In this document: positions 37,491 to 44,647 of the stretch, one piece after another
Layout: every line of letters starts with the position of its first letter
Numbering within the stretch: the first letter of the stretch is position 1
DNA from: Azonexus fungiphilus
GTDB taxonomy: Bacteria; Pseudomonadota; Gammaproteobacteria; Burkholderiales; Rhodocyclaceae
NCBI RefSeq assembly: GCF_003634965.1
Contig: NZ_RBXP01000014.1
Span: 62,001 to 126,000 of the forward strand
Length of the DNA stretch: 64,000 nt
Reading direction: 5' to 3'
Notes under the pieces: generated by a model
Seen by the model: the letters and a program-made list of their open reading frames with translations, nothing else
Databases searched by the model: none
Told to the model about the DNA's origin: nothing
Program-made: the position numbers and the translations under genes

Positions 37491-37512
37491 AGTAAGCTCC
37501 TCAATAACTGTG
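37488..37512 (-). promoter_or_regulatory. start-codon hairpin of ahcY
   Basis: CACAGT (minus 37512-37507) and ACTGTG (37493-37488) pair perfectly around a 13-base loop. The loop holds the GAGGAG ribosome-binding site and the 3' arm includes the GTG start codon. This is a likely expression platform of the upstream SAH riboswitch: folded, it would hide the start. Confidence 0.6.
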
Positions 37513-37576
37513 ACGGGGAGGGGAATAACGGCGTTGTTGCTCACCGGCGGCCCCCTGCGCCCGGCAGGGTTGATCA

Positions 37577-37632
37577 GTGAGCGCAGTTTTGAACCGAGCC
37601 TGGGAGTGATCTCCTGCAGCGCCCCTCGGTAG
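37577..37632 (-). ncRNA. SAH riboswitch aptamer upstream of ahcY
   Basis: On the minus strand the leader reads CCGAGGGGCGCTGCA (from 37629), then CCCAGGCTCGG and finally TGCGCTCA (ending 37578). These match, in order, the conserved blocks of the S-adenosylhomocysteine riboswitch (CGAGGAGCGCUGCA, CCCAGGCUCG, GCGCUCA in the Ralstonia example). The outer stem CCGAG/CTCGG and the pseudoknot partner GAGCGC with GCGCTC-type pairing are intact. In this class SAH binding turns expression on, here for ahcY–tlyA–metF. A TATAAT box at 37640-37645 lies directly upstream, so transcription should start just before the aptamer. Confidence 0.9.
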
Positions 37633-37639
37633 GTGCCGG

Positions 37640-37645
37640 ATTATA
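37640..37645 (-). promoter_or_regulatory. -10 box of the ahcY operon
   Basis: A consensus TATAAT on the minus strand, 8 bases before the first aptamer base. No good -35 hexamer is visible at 16-18 bases upstream; that stretch lies at the very end of the HD-GYP gene, whose stop codon is at 37654. Confidence 0.7.
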
Positions 37646-37653
37646 AACCGCTT

Positions 37654-38856
37654 TCAGGCCGTTTCGGCAGCCCAGTAACGGTCAACATCCTTGATGCCCC
37701 ATTTTTCGGCGTCCTCGCGGCCGGCGATCTTTTCGGCGCTGCGCGCCAGGTCGATGGTTTCCGGCTTGAAGTAGGCCTGTGCTCTGGTGGAAAAGAAAAT
37801 CCGCAGTTTCGGCTTGAGCAGCGATTGCTCGCCCTGTTCGACGACGACGCCGAGCTTGCCCGATTCGAGCCGGACCAGCGAGCCGACCGGGTAGATGCCC
37901 AGGCTCTTGACGAAGGCTTGGAAGACCAGCGGGTCGAAATGCCCCTTCCACTCGGCCATCCGCTTGATCGACTCGGCCGGATCCCAGCCAGCCTTGTACG
38001 GACGGTTCGAGGTGATCGCGTCATAGACGTCGCAAACCGCACCCATCTTGGCAAACAGGCTCATCGAATTGCCATCGAGGCCGTCGGGATAACCGCTGCC
38101 GTCGACCTTCTCGTGGTGATGCAGGCAGACGTCGCGGATGATCTCGCTGATGTCCTTGCCGGCCAGCAGCTTGTGGCCTTCGCTCGGATGCGTCTTGATG
38201 ATCGCGAATTCCTCGTCGGTCAGTTTGCCCGGTTTGTTGAGCACCTCGCCCGGCATCAGTGCCTTGCCCAGGTCGTGGAGCAGGCCGGCCATCCCGGCCT
38301 CCCGGGTCTGCTTCTCGTCGAGGCCGAGCTGGCGTGCCAGCGCGATCATCAATGCGCAGACGGCGACCGAGTGGAGGAAGGTGTAATCGTCGGCAGTCTT
38401 CAGCCGGGCCAGGCTGACCAGGGCGCCGGGGTTGCGCAGCACCGAACTGGCGATTTCCTCGACCAGCGGGGCGGCTGCCTCGGCGTCGACGGCCTTGCCC
38501 ATGCGTGCTTCCTGGAACATCGAGACGACCGCCTCGCGGCCTTTGGCGACGATGCGCGAGGCGCGCTTGAGTTCGTCGTCGAAGCGGGTCTTTTCCACGG
38601 GCGGCGGTGCCGACGTGGCCGGGATTGTCTCGGCGGTCGCGTAATGCATGGCACCATCGGTGGTGGCGTCGACATCGAGGCCCTTGTCGATGTCGATCCA
38701 GACTTCGCGGATGGCGCTGGCACGGATCAGCGCGAGATCGGCCGGATCCTTCAGGACGAAGCGGGTGCGCCAGAAAGGATGCTCCAGCCAGGCGCCGCAA
38801 AAGGCCTGGAGGTGCATGCCGAGACGCAGCTGATCGACGGGAATTTGTTTGAGCAT
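37654..38856 (-). CDS. HD-GYP domain c-di-GMP phosphodiesterase with DUF3391
   Basis: A 400-residue cytoplasmic protein expected to hydrolyse cyclic di-GMP. A DUF3391 domain fills about residues 1-110 (IPVDQLRLGMHLQAFCGAWLEHPFW). The HD-GYP domain follows, with HSVAVCALMIALAR, GLLHDLGKALMP (HD pair), EFAIIKTHPSEGHKLL, VCLHHHEKVDGSGYPDGL (the HHE…GxGYP signature) and DVYDAITSNRPYK. The metal ligands look intact. I take ATG 38856 (MLKQIPVDQ); an in-frame TTG lies six codons upstream. Neither has a ribosome-binding site, and a 13-base perfect hairpin ends 15 bases before the ATG. Confidence 0.92.
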   Translation of the reverse strand: MLKQIPVDQLRLGMHLQAFCGAWLEHPFWRTRFVLKDPADLALIRASAIREVWIDIDKGLDVDATTDGAMHYATAETIPATSAPPPVEKTRFDDELKRASRIVAKGREAVVSMFQEARMGKAVDAEAAAPLVEEIASSVLRNPGALVSLARLKTADDYTFLHSVAVCALMIALARQLGLDEKQTREAGMAGLLHDLGKALMPGEVLNKPGKLTDEEFAIIKTHPSEGHKLLAGKDISEIIRDVCLHHHEKVDGSGYPDGLDGNSMSLFAKMGAVCDVYDAITSNRPYKAGWDPAESIKRMAEWKGHFDPLVFQAFVKSLGIYPVGSLVRLESGKLGVVVEQGEQSLLKPKLRIFFSTRAQAYFKPETIDLARSAEKIAGREDAEKWGIKDVDRYWAAETA

Positions 38857-38870
38857 ATTTGTCGATTTTA

Positions 38871-38903
38871 ACAAAAATGGAGGCTGGTGGCCTCCATTTT
38901 TGT
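38871..38903 (-). terminator. 13-bp perfect hairpin, likely metK terminator
   Basis: ACAAAAATGGAGG (38871-38883), loop of 7, CCTCCATTTTTGT (38891-38903): a perfect 13-base stem with A and T runs at both feet, so it can terminate in both directions. On the minus strand it follows metK and sits immediately before the HD-GYP start codon. Confidence 0.75.
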
Positions 38904-39109
38904 TGAGTCGGGTTCATGCCGTGCTGCCTGTTGCCAACAAGCAACAGGCAGCACTTGCCGGTTCCAGGCCGGCGTCGTTGCGCAGCAACGCTGCCCGGTC
39001 AGTCGCACTGGCTCCGGCCGGTGCTGCGCACCTTAACCGGTCCGCATGCGTACCGGTTAGCCTGCGCCGAAGTACCGATCCCGCTGCGTGGTTGGACTGT
39101 GCGCTTCGC
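38904..39109. other. hairpin-rich intergenic region, possible structured RNA
   Basis: About 206 bases without a gene but with a run of inverted repeats: a perfect 14-base stem GTGCTGCCTGTTGC (38921-38934) / GCAACAGGCAGCAC (38941-38954); GCCGG/CCGGC around 38957-38973; GTTGC/GCAAC near 38979; AACCGGT…ACCGGTT near 39034-39057; and ACTGT…ACAGT near 39097-39117. It could be the long 3' untranslated region of metK, an sRNA gene, or a composite of repeat elements. No promoter is clear. Confidence 0.45.
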
Positions 39110-40273
39110 TTACAGTCCGGCGTCGCCCTTGAGAAGGGCGGCGCGATCGGTACTTTCCCAGGTGAATTCAGGCTCGTCGCGGCCGAAGTGGCCGTAGGCG
39201 GCGGTCTTCTGGTAGATCGGGCGGAGCAGGTCGAGCATGTTGACGATGCCCTTCGGGCGCAGGTCGAAGTGCTTGCGGATCAGCGCGGTCAGGGTTTCGT
39301 TGCTGACCTTGCCGGTGCCGAAGGTGTCGACCATCACCGAGGTCGGCTCGGCGACGCCGATGGCGTAGGAAACCTGCACCAGGCAGCGCGAAGCCAGGCC
39401 GGCGGCGACGATGTTCTTGGCGACGTAGCGGCCGGCGTAGGCGGCGGAGCGGTCGACCTTGGACGGGTCCTTGCCGGAGAAGGCGCCGCCGCCGTGCGGG
39501 GCGGCACCGCCATAGGTGTCGACGATGATCTTGCGGCCGGTCAGGCCGCAGTCGCCCTGCGGGCCGCCGACGACGAAGCGGCCGGTCGGGTTGACCAGAT
39601 ACTTGATGTCGCCCTTGATCAGTTCCTTCGGCAGCACCGGCTTGATGATCTCCTCGATGGTCTGCTCGCGCAGGTCTTCCAGGCTGATGTCCGGCGAGTG
39701 CTGGGTGGACAGCACGACGGTGTCGATGCAGTAGGGCTTGCCATCGACGTACTTGATGGTCACCTGCGACTTGGCATCCGGGCGCGCCCAGGGCAGGCGG
39801 CCGTCCTTGCGCAGCAGGGCCTGGCGTTCGACCAGACGGTGCGACAGGTAGATCGGCAGCGGCATCAGCGACGGCGTTTCGTCGCAGGCGTAGCCGAACA
39901 TCAGGCCCTGGTCGCCGGCACCCTGGTTGAGGTTGTCGTCGTAGGCCTTGTCCACGCCCTGGGCGATGTCCGGGCTCTGCTTGTCGTAGGCGACGAGGAC
40001 GGCGCAACCCTTGTAGTCGATGCCGTATTCGGTATTGTCGTAGCCGATGCGCTTGATCGTGTCGCGGGCGACCTGGATGTAATCGACGTTGGCGTTGGTG
40101 GTGATTTCACCGGCCAGAACGACCAGGCCGGTGTTGCACAGGGTTTCTGCGGCAACGCGGGAATGCTTGTCCTGGGCCAGGATGGCGTCGAGGATGGCGT
40201 CGGAAATCTGGTCGGCGACCTTGTCCGGATGGCCTTCGGAAACCGATTCGGAAGTGAAGAAGAATTCGCTCAT
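39110..40273 (-). CDS. metK: S-adenosylmethionine synthetase
   Basis: Makes SAM from ATP and methionine. The 387-residue protein starts [22 protein letters not shown], the conserved ATP-binding N-terminus with the catalytic His. [12 protein letters not shown] is the methionine-loop signature and [20 protein letters not shown] the glycine-rich phosphate-binding signature, both complete. It is divergent from the LpxL-like gene; a minus-strand promoter (TTGAAA, 16 bases, TATCAT) is proposed at 40393-40420, leaving a leader of roughly 110 bases with potential stems. Its SAM feeds the methyltransferases nearby and its by-product SAH is handled by ahcY. Confidence 0.97.
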   Translation of the reverse strand: MSEFFFTSESVSEGHPDKVADQISDAILDAILAQDKHSRVAAETLCNTGLVVLAGEITTNANVDYIQVARDTIKRIGYDNTEYGIDYKGCAVLVAYDKQSPDIAQGVDKAYDDNLNQGAGDQGLMFGYACDETPSLMPLPIYLSHRLVERQALLRKDGRLPWARPDAKSQVTIKYVDGKPYCIDTVVLSTQHSPDISLEDLREQTIEEIIKPVLPKELIKGDIKYLVNPTGRFVVGGPQGDCGLTGRKIIVDTYGGAAPHGGGAFSGKDPSKVDRSAAYAGRYVAKNIVAAGLASRCLVQVSYAIGVAEPTSVMVDTFGTGKVSNETLTALIRKHFDLRPKGIVNMLDLLRPIYQKTAAYGHFGRDEPEFTWESTDRAALLKGDAGL

Positions 40274-40365
40274 GGCGCTTGCTCCGTTGGTCCTTGGTTA
40301 CGGCGTGACCGGCTGCGGACCAGAAGCAGGCGACGCTTTAGCGGTATTTTGAATCGCCCCGCAAG

Positions 40366-40394
40366 TTGTCTGTTTAACTCGGCGATCCCATAAT
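40366..40394 (+). promoter_or_regulatory. sigma-70-like promoter for the LpxL-like gene
   Basis: TTGTCT (40366-40371), 17 bases, CATAAT (40389-40394), with the ATG 40 bases further on. Its -10 box overlaps the proposed -10 box of the divergent metK promoter (minus strand TATCAT at 40393-40398, TTGAAA at 40415-40420), so the two promoters face each other and should compete. Confidence 0.55.
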
Positions 40395-40433
40395 GATAAG
40401 CCTTTGTTGTCGGCTTTCAACCCCCGGAGTCCC

Positions 40434-41273
40434 ATGGTTTTTCTGTTCCGCCTGCTGTCGCGCCTGCCGCTGTCCGTCGTTCACCGGCTCGGGGACTGGC
40501 TTGGGCGTCTGACCTACTGGCTGTCGCCGACCTATCGTCGCCACTTGCGCGAGAACATGGCCCAGGCCGGTGTCGATCCGGCGCTCAATCTGCCGGCGGC
40601 CGCCGAGTCGGGCAAGCAGATGCTCGAACTGGCGCGGATCTGGATGCGCACGCTCGACGAAGCCAATGCCCAGGTTGTCGATGTGGCGGGACGCGAGCAC
40701 CTCGAGGCGGCGCTGCAGGCAGGGCACGGGATTGTTTTCCTGACGCCGCACCTGGGCTGCTTCGAGATCACCGCCCAGTACCTGTCCACCTTTGGCGACA
40801 TCACCGTCCTCTACCGGGCGCCGAAGTCGGCGGCGGCGCAGGAACTGATCCTGACCGGGCGCAAGCGCGCACAACTGCATCTGGCGCCGGCCGACCTGTC
40901 CGGGGTGCGGGCGCTGATCAAGGCCTTGAAGAAGGGGCAGATGGTCGGCATGCTGCCGGATCAGGCACCGAAAACCGGCGAGGGCGTCTGGCTCGACTTC
41001 TTCGGTCGTCCGGCCTACACCATGACGCTGGCCGCCCGGCTTACCGAAACCGGTGCCACGGCCTTGCTGACCTGGGGCGAGCGCCTGCCGGGCGGGCGCG
41101 GCTACCGGATTCATTTCCAGCCGCCGACGCAGCCGCTGGCAGGCGATACCGTGGCGCGGGCGCAGCAGATCAATCACCAGATCGAGGCGCTGATCCGCCA
41201 GTGCCCGGTGCAGTACCTGTGGGGCTACAACCGCTACAAGCGGCCGCGCGGCGTCGAACCGCCGCCGGCCTGA
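40434..41273 (+). CDS. LpxL/HtrB-type lipid A (lysophospholipid) acyltransferase
   Basis: A 279-residue inner-membrane-associated acyltransferase that likely adds a secondary acyl chain to lipid A. The HX4E catalytic motif is HLGCFE within VFLTPHLGCFE (about residue 105), followed by LYRAPKSAA and GMLPDQAPKTGEGVWLDFFG, the family block with the second arginine/aspartate cluster. LWGYNRYKRPRG near the C-terminus is also typical. I choose ATG 40434 after CCGGAG; an upstream in-frame TTG lacks a site. It precedes GNAT, dapF, DUF484 and xerC on the same strand. Confidence 0.9.
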   Translation: MVFLFRLLSRLPLSVVHRLGDWLGRLTYWLSPTYRRHLRENMAQAGVDPALNLPAAAESGKQMLELARIWMRTLDEANAQVVDVAGREHLEAALQAGHGIVFLTPHLGCFEITAQYLSTFGDITVLYRAPKSAAAQELILTGRKRAQLHLAPADLSGVRALIKALKKGQMVGMLPDQAPKTGEGVWLDFFGRPAYTMTLAARLTETGATALLTWGERLPGGRGYRIHFQPPTQPLAGDTVARAQQINHQIEALIRQCPVQYLWGYNRYKRPRGVEPPPA

Positions 41274-41352
41274 GCGCATTTCCGACGTCTGCCGGCCAGG
41301 GCCAGGCCGGCAGCGCCATCCAGACCAAGGCCGATTGAGAACAGGACCAACC

Positions 41353-41856
41353 ATGAGCAGCCTGAACATCGAGATTCGTCCCATCACGCCGCCGGATGTG
41401 CCGGCGATCGCGTCGCTGGCCCGGGAAATCTGGCAAGCCTCGTATCCGGGGATCATCACCCAGGAGCAGATCGACTTCATGCTCGAGCAGCGCTACGGCC
41501 ACGAGCGCCTCTACGACGATCTCGAGGATCTGCACAAATGGCTGTTCCAGGCGCTGTGCGAGGGGCGTCGTGTCGGCTTCGCCTTTGCCGAAATCTGGAA
41601 GGGCGAATTCAAGCTCGACAAGCTCTACATCCATCCCGACGTCCAGCGTCGCGGCGTCGGTGGCCAGCTGATCGCGCACGTCGCCGAACTGGCACGCAAG
41701 CAGGGTTATCCCTGCGTCGTCCTGCAGGTCAACAAGCGCAACGTCAAGGCGATCAACTCCTACATGAAGTACGGATTCACGGTACGCGAAACGATGGTCG
41801 ACGATATCGGCCGCGGCTACGTGATGGACGATTTCGTGATGGAGAAAAAACTTTAG
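41353..41856 (+). CDS. GNAT-family N-acetyltransferase
   Basis: A 167-residue acetyl-CoA-dependent acetyltransferase. The acetyl-CoA binding motif A is KLYIHPDVQRRGVGGQLIAHV (about residues 91-110, with the RRGVGG pyrophosphate loop), followed by VNKRNVKAINSYMKYGF, motif B. The target amine is unknown. ACAGGA precedes ATG 41353. It sits between the LpxL-like gene (79 bases) and dapF (59 bases). Confidence 0.9.
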   Translation: MSSLNIEIRPITPPDVPAIASLAREIWQASYPGIITQEQIDFMLEQRYGHERLYDDLEDLHKWLFQALCEGRRVGFAFAEIWKGEFKLDKLYIHPDVQRRGVGGQLIAHVAELARKQGYPCVVLQVNKRNVKAINSYMKYGFTVRETMVDDIGRGYVMDDFVMEKKL

Positions 41857-41915
41857 AAATTTTGGATAACTAACTGTCTCTGTTATCCTTTTTGAGTCAA
41901 TCAACGGAGCAGTAC

Positions 41916-42746
41916 GTGAAGCTCAAATTTTCCAAGATGCACGGCCTGGGCAACGACTTCGTCGTGCTCGACGGCGTGCGCCAGCAATTTTCCCTGACCC
42001 CCGAGCAGCTGCGCTATCTCGGCGACCGGCACTTCGGCGTCGGCTGCGATCAGATCCTGGTCGTCGAAAAGCCGACCCGCCCCGGCGTCGATTTCCGCTA
42101 CCGCATCTTCAATGCCGACGGCGGCGAGGTCGAGCAGTGCGGCAACGGCGCCCGCTGTTTCGTCCGTTTCGTCCACGAGCAGGGCTTGACCGGCAAGCCG
42201 GAAATCCTGGTCGAGACGATGAAGGGCGTCATTGCGCCGCGCCTCGAGGCGGACGGCAATGTCACGGTCGACATGGGAATTCCGCGTTTTTTGCCGGAGG
42301 AAATTCCCTTCCTCAACGACGACGACAGCATCATTCATCACCTCGATGTCGCCGACGACACGCTCGAGATCAGTGTCGTCTCGATGGGCAACCCGCACGC
42401 CGTGAACGTGGTCGCCGACGTCGACGGCGCGCCGGTCGGCGTGCAGGGGCCGGCGATCGAGAACCATCCGCGCTTCCCGCAGCGGGTCAACGCCGGCTTC
42501 ATGCAGGTGCTCGACCGGCACGCGATCAAGCTGCGCGTCTACGAGCGCGGCGCCGGCGAGACGCTGGCCTGCGGCACCGGTGCCTGTGCCGCTGCCGTCG
42601 CCGGCATCCGTCGCGGCCTGCTCGATTCGCCGGTGCGCGTGACGACGCGCGGCGGCGACCTGAGCATCGCCTGGGGTGGCGCCGGCTGTCCGGTGCTGAT
42701 GACCGGCCCGGCCGTCACTGTCTTCTCCGGAGAAATCGAACTATGA
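41916..42746 (+). CDS. dapF: diaminopimelate epimerase
   Basis: Converts LL- to meso-diaminopimelate for peptidoglycan and lysine synthesis. The 276-residue protein starts with [16 protein letters not shown]. The two catalytic cysteines are in QCGNGARCF (N-terminal half) and [13 protein letters not shown] (C-terminal half). GTG 41916, preceded by ACGGAG, gives the normal N-terminus. The stop overlaps the DUF484 start by four bases. The downstream product meso-DAP is the substrate of lysA at 50441. Confidence 0.96.
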   Translation: MKLKFSKMHGLGNDFVVLDGVRQQFSLTPEQLRYLGDRHFGVGCDQILVVEKPTRPGVDFRYRIFNADGGEVEQCGNGARCFVRFVHEQGLTGKPEILVETMKGVIAPRLEADGNVTVDMGIPRFLPEEIPFLNDDDSIIHHLDVADDTLEISVVSMGNPHAVNVVADVDGAPVGVQGPAIENHPRFPQRVNAGFMQVLDRHAIKLRVYERGAGETLACGTGACAAAVAGIRRGLLDSPVRVTTRGGDLSIAWGGAGCPVLMTGPAVTVFSGEIEL

Positions 42747-43414
42747 GCGCCATGTTTCCCGACGAAATTGCCGATTACCTGAAGAACAATCCCGGCTTTT
42801 TCGAGCAGTACGCCGACCTGATGGCGCAGATCTTCGTGCCGCATCCGCACGGCGGCCGGGCGGTTTCGCTGGCCGAGCGGCAGATGCTGACGCTGCGCGA
42901 GAAGAACCGCGCCACCGAGAGCAAGCTGGCCGAACTGATCGCCTTTGGCGAGGAGAACGACCGCATCTCCGAGAAGGTGCATCGGCTGGCGGTCGGCCTG
43001 ATCGCGGCCGAAACCTTCCAGGCGGTGATCCACCTGCTCAATTTCCACCTGCGCGACGATTTTTCGGTGCCGCACGTCGCCCTGCGCCTGTGGGACAAGC
43101 CGGCCGGCATCGAGGACCTGCCCGAGTTCGCGGCCGTCAGCGAAGAGCTGCAGGTCTTCGCCGAAACGCTGGCGCGCCCCTACTGCGGCTCGACCGCCGG
43201 TTTCGGCACTGCCTCGTGGTTCGGCGAAGCCGCGCCGCATATCCGTTCGCAGGCGCTGATCGCGCTGCGCAACGGCGGCGGCACGATTGGCATGGTCGCC
43301 CTCGGCAGCGAGGAAAACCAGCGCTTCTACGCCGACATGGGCACGCTCTATCTCGAGCGCATCGGCGAGATGGTCTCGGCGGCGCTGGCGCGGGTCACCA
43401 AGAGCACGCTGTGA
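42743..43414 (+). CDS. DUF484 family protein
   Basis: A 223-residue cytoplasmic protein of the DUF484 family, usually found between dapF and xerC in proteobacteria. The N-terminal stretch [19 protein letters not shown] is the family hallmark; [22 protein letters not shown] is a coiled coil, and the C-terminal half is GAF-like ([27 protein letters not shown]). Function unknown. It overlaps dapF and xerC by four bases each, so all three are translationally linked. Confidence 0.9.
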   Translation: MSAMFPDEIADYLKNNPGFFEQYADLMAQIFVPHPHGGRAVSLAERQMLTLREKNRATESKLAELIAFGEENDRISEKVHRLAVGLIAAETFQAVIHLLNFHLRDDFSVPHVALRLWDKPAGIEDLPEFAAVSEELQVFAETLARPYCGSTAGFGTASWFGEAAPHIRSQALIALRNGGGTIGMVALGSEENQRFYADMGTLYLERIGEMVSAALARVTKSTL

Positions 43415-44304
43415 CGCCGGCCGAGGCCGTCGCTGCCTGGCTTGCCGAGCTTGCCGAGCAGCGCCGGCTGTCGCCGCACACCATTGCCAACTACCGGCGC
43501 GACCTGGCGCAACTGCTGGCCGCCGCTGAAGGGCAGCCGCTCGACCGGCTGCTCGTCCATCACATCCGCCGTTTTGTCGCCGGCCTGCATGCCAAGGGTT
43601 TGTCCGGGCGTTCGCTGGCGCGGCTGCTCTCCGCCTGGCGTGGTTTCTTTGCCTGGCTGGGCGAGCGCGGCCTGGTCCGGATCAATCCCTGCGACGGCAT
43701 CCGCGCGCCGAAGTCGCCGCGCCGGCTGCCCAAGGCGCTGTCGGTCGACGAGGCAGCACGCCTGCTGCAGCCCGACGACGACGGTGACAGCCGACTCGAA
43801 GCCCGCGATGCGGCGATGTTCGAGCTGCTCTATTCGTCCGGCTTGCGCCTGGCCGAACTGGTCGGCCTCGATCGCGACGCGCTCGACAGCATCCTCAACG
43901 ACGGCGAGGTGCGCGTCATCGGCAAGCGCAGCAAGCCGCGCCTGGTGCCGGTCGGCAGTCAGGCGCGACAGGCGCTGGCCGCCTGGGCCGCAGTCCGCGA
44001 CGCGCTGGCGGCGACCGACGAGCCGGCGCTCTTCGTCAATCGCCGTGGCCGGCGCATCGGTCCGCGCTCGGTCGAATTGCGCCTGGCCCGCCGCGCCGTC
44101 CGCCTCGGCCTGCCGCAGCACGTCCATCCGCACATGCTGCGGCATTCGTTCGCCTCGCACGTGCTGCAATCCTCGGGCGACCTGCGCGCGGTCCAGGAAA
44201 TGCTCGGCCATGCCAGCATCGCCTCGACCCAGGTCTACACCCATCTCGACTTCCAGCACCTGGCCAGCGTCTACGATCGGGCACACCCGCGGGCAAAACG
44301 CTGA
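43411..44304 (+). CDS. xerC: tyrosine recombinase XerC
   Basis: With XerD it resolves chromosome dimers at dif. The 297-residue protein has the N-terminal SAM-like core-binding domain (LSPHTIANYRRDLAQLL) and the C-terminal catalytic domain with Arg in SSGLRLAELVGL, Lys in VIGKRSKPRLVPV, HMLRHSFASHVLQSSGDLR (His-x-x-Arg), GHASIASTQVYTHLD with His and the nucleophile Tyr. GTG 43411 overlaps the DUF484 stop. The position after dapF–DUF484 is the conserved xerC location, which argues against an integrase of a mobile element. Confidence 0.95.
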   Translation: MTPAEAVAAWLAELAEQRRLSPHTIANYRRDLAQLLAAAEGQPLDRLLVHHIRRFVAGLHAKGLSGRSLARLLSAWRGFFAWLGERGLVRINPCDGIRAPKSPRRLPKALSVDEAARLLQPDDDGDSRLEARDAAMFELLYSSGLRLAELVGLDRDALDSILNDGEVRVIGKRSKPRLVPVGSQARQALAAWAAVRDALAATDEPALFVNRRGRRIGPRSVELRLARRAVRLGLPQHVHPHMLRHSFASHVLQSSGDLRAVQEMLGHASIASTQVYTHLDFQHLASVYDRAHPRAKR

Positions 44305-44308
44305 AATC

Positions 44309-44340
44309 TGACGGTCGACCGGCGAAAACGGCCAAAAAAT
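44309..44340 (+). repeat. copy of the ACGGTCGAC repeat after xerC
   Basis: TGACGGTCGACCGG (44309-44322) followed by CGAAAACGGCCAAAAAATC, five bases after the xerC stop codon. This is the fullest single copy, with core plus A-rich tail. Confidence 0.7.
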
Positions 44341-44350
44341 CAAGTGGTAA

Positions 44351-44380
44351 TTGACCTTCGCCGCGTCAACCCGGCATAAT
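44351..44380 (+). promoter_or_regulatory. sigma-70 promoter of the small basic protein gene
   Basis: TTGACC (44351-44356), 18 bases, CATAAT (44375-44380). Both hexamers are near consensus and the start codon lies about 33 bases beyond the expected transcription start, so the small gene at 44420 has its own promoter. Confidence 0.7.
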
Positions 44381-44419
44381 GCGCGTCTTTCAAAATTTCG
44401 CCGAAATCCGGAGTCATCC

Positions 44420-44572
44420 ATGGCCATCAACCGTACCCGCCGCAACATCCTGGAACGCCGCTGTGTTTCCAAGTCCGTCAAGCGCCTGTTCAAGGGCGAC
44501 GGCAAGACGACGTTCAAGACCATGTACGCTGTCGAGTGCCAGCAGCGCAACCGCAAGCCGCTGGGCAACTAA
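44420..44572 (+). CDS. small basic protein of unknown function (50 aa)
   Basis: A 50-residue, strongly basic protein: MAINRTRRNILERR at the N-terminus, then CVSKSVKRLFKGDGKTTFK and a C-terminal QQRNRKPLGN, with two cysteines. I do not recognise a family with confidence; the charge and size would suit a ribosome- or nucleic-acid-binding protein, which is inference only. CCGGAG precedes ATG 44420. It has its own promoter (44351) and a strong hairpin right after it (44593), so it is a well-isolated single-gene unit, which supports it being real and highly expressed. Confidence 0.7.
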   Translation: MAINRTRRNILERRCVSKSVKRLFKGDGKTTFKTMYAVECQQRNRKPLGN

Positions 44573-44592
44573 GCACCACCCAAGCATTCCCG

Positions 44593-44627
44593 GCCCCGGT
44601 TATCGCAAGGTAACCGGGGCTTCTTGC
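44593..44627 (+). terminator. terminator after the small basic protein gene
   Basis: GCCCCGGTTA (44593-44602), 8-base loop, TAACCGGGGC (44611-44620): a perfect 10-base stem followed by TTCTTG. It separates the small gene from rlmI, although the next start is only about 20 bases further. Confidence 0.75.
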
Positions 44628-44647
44628 ATTTTCCGGTCGAGAAAGAT

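Noticed and set aside
43411-44304. Tyrosine recombinase as phage or island integrase
   Set aside because: It sits in the conserved dapF–DUF484–xerC cluster with 4-base overlaps and has XerC motifs.
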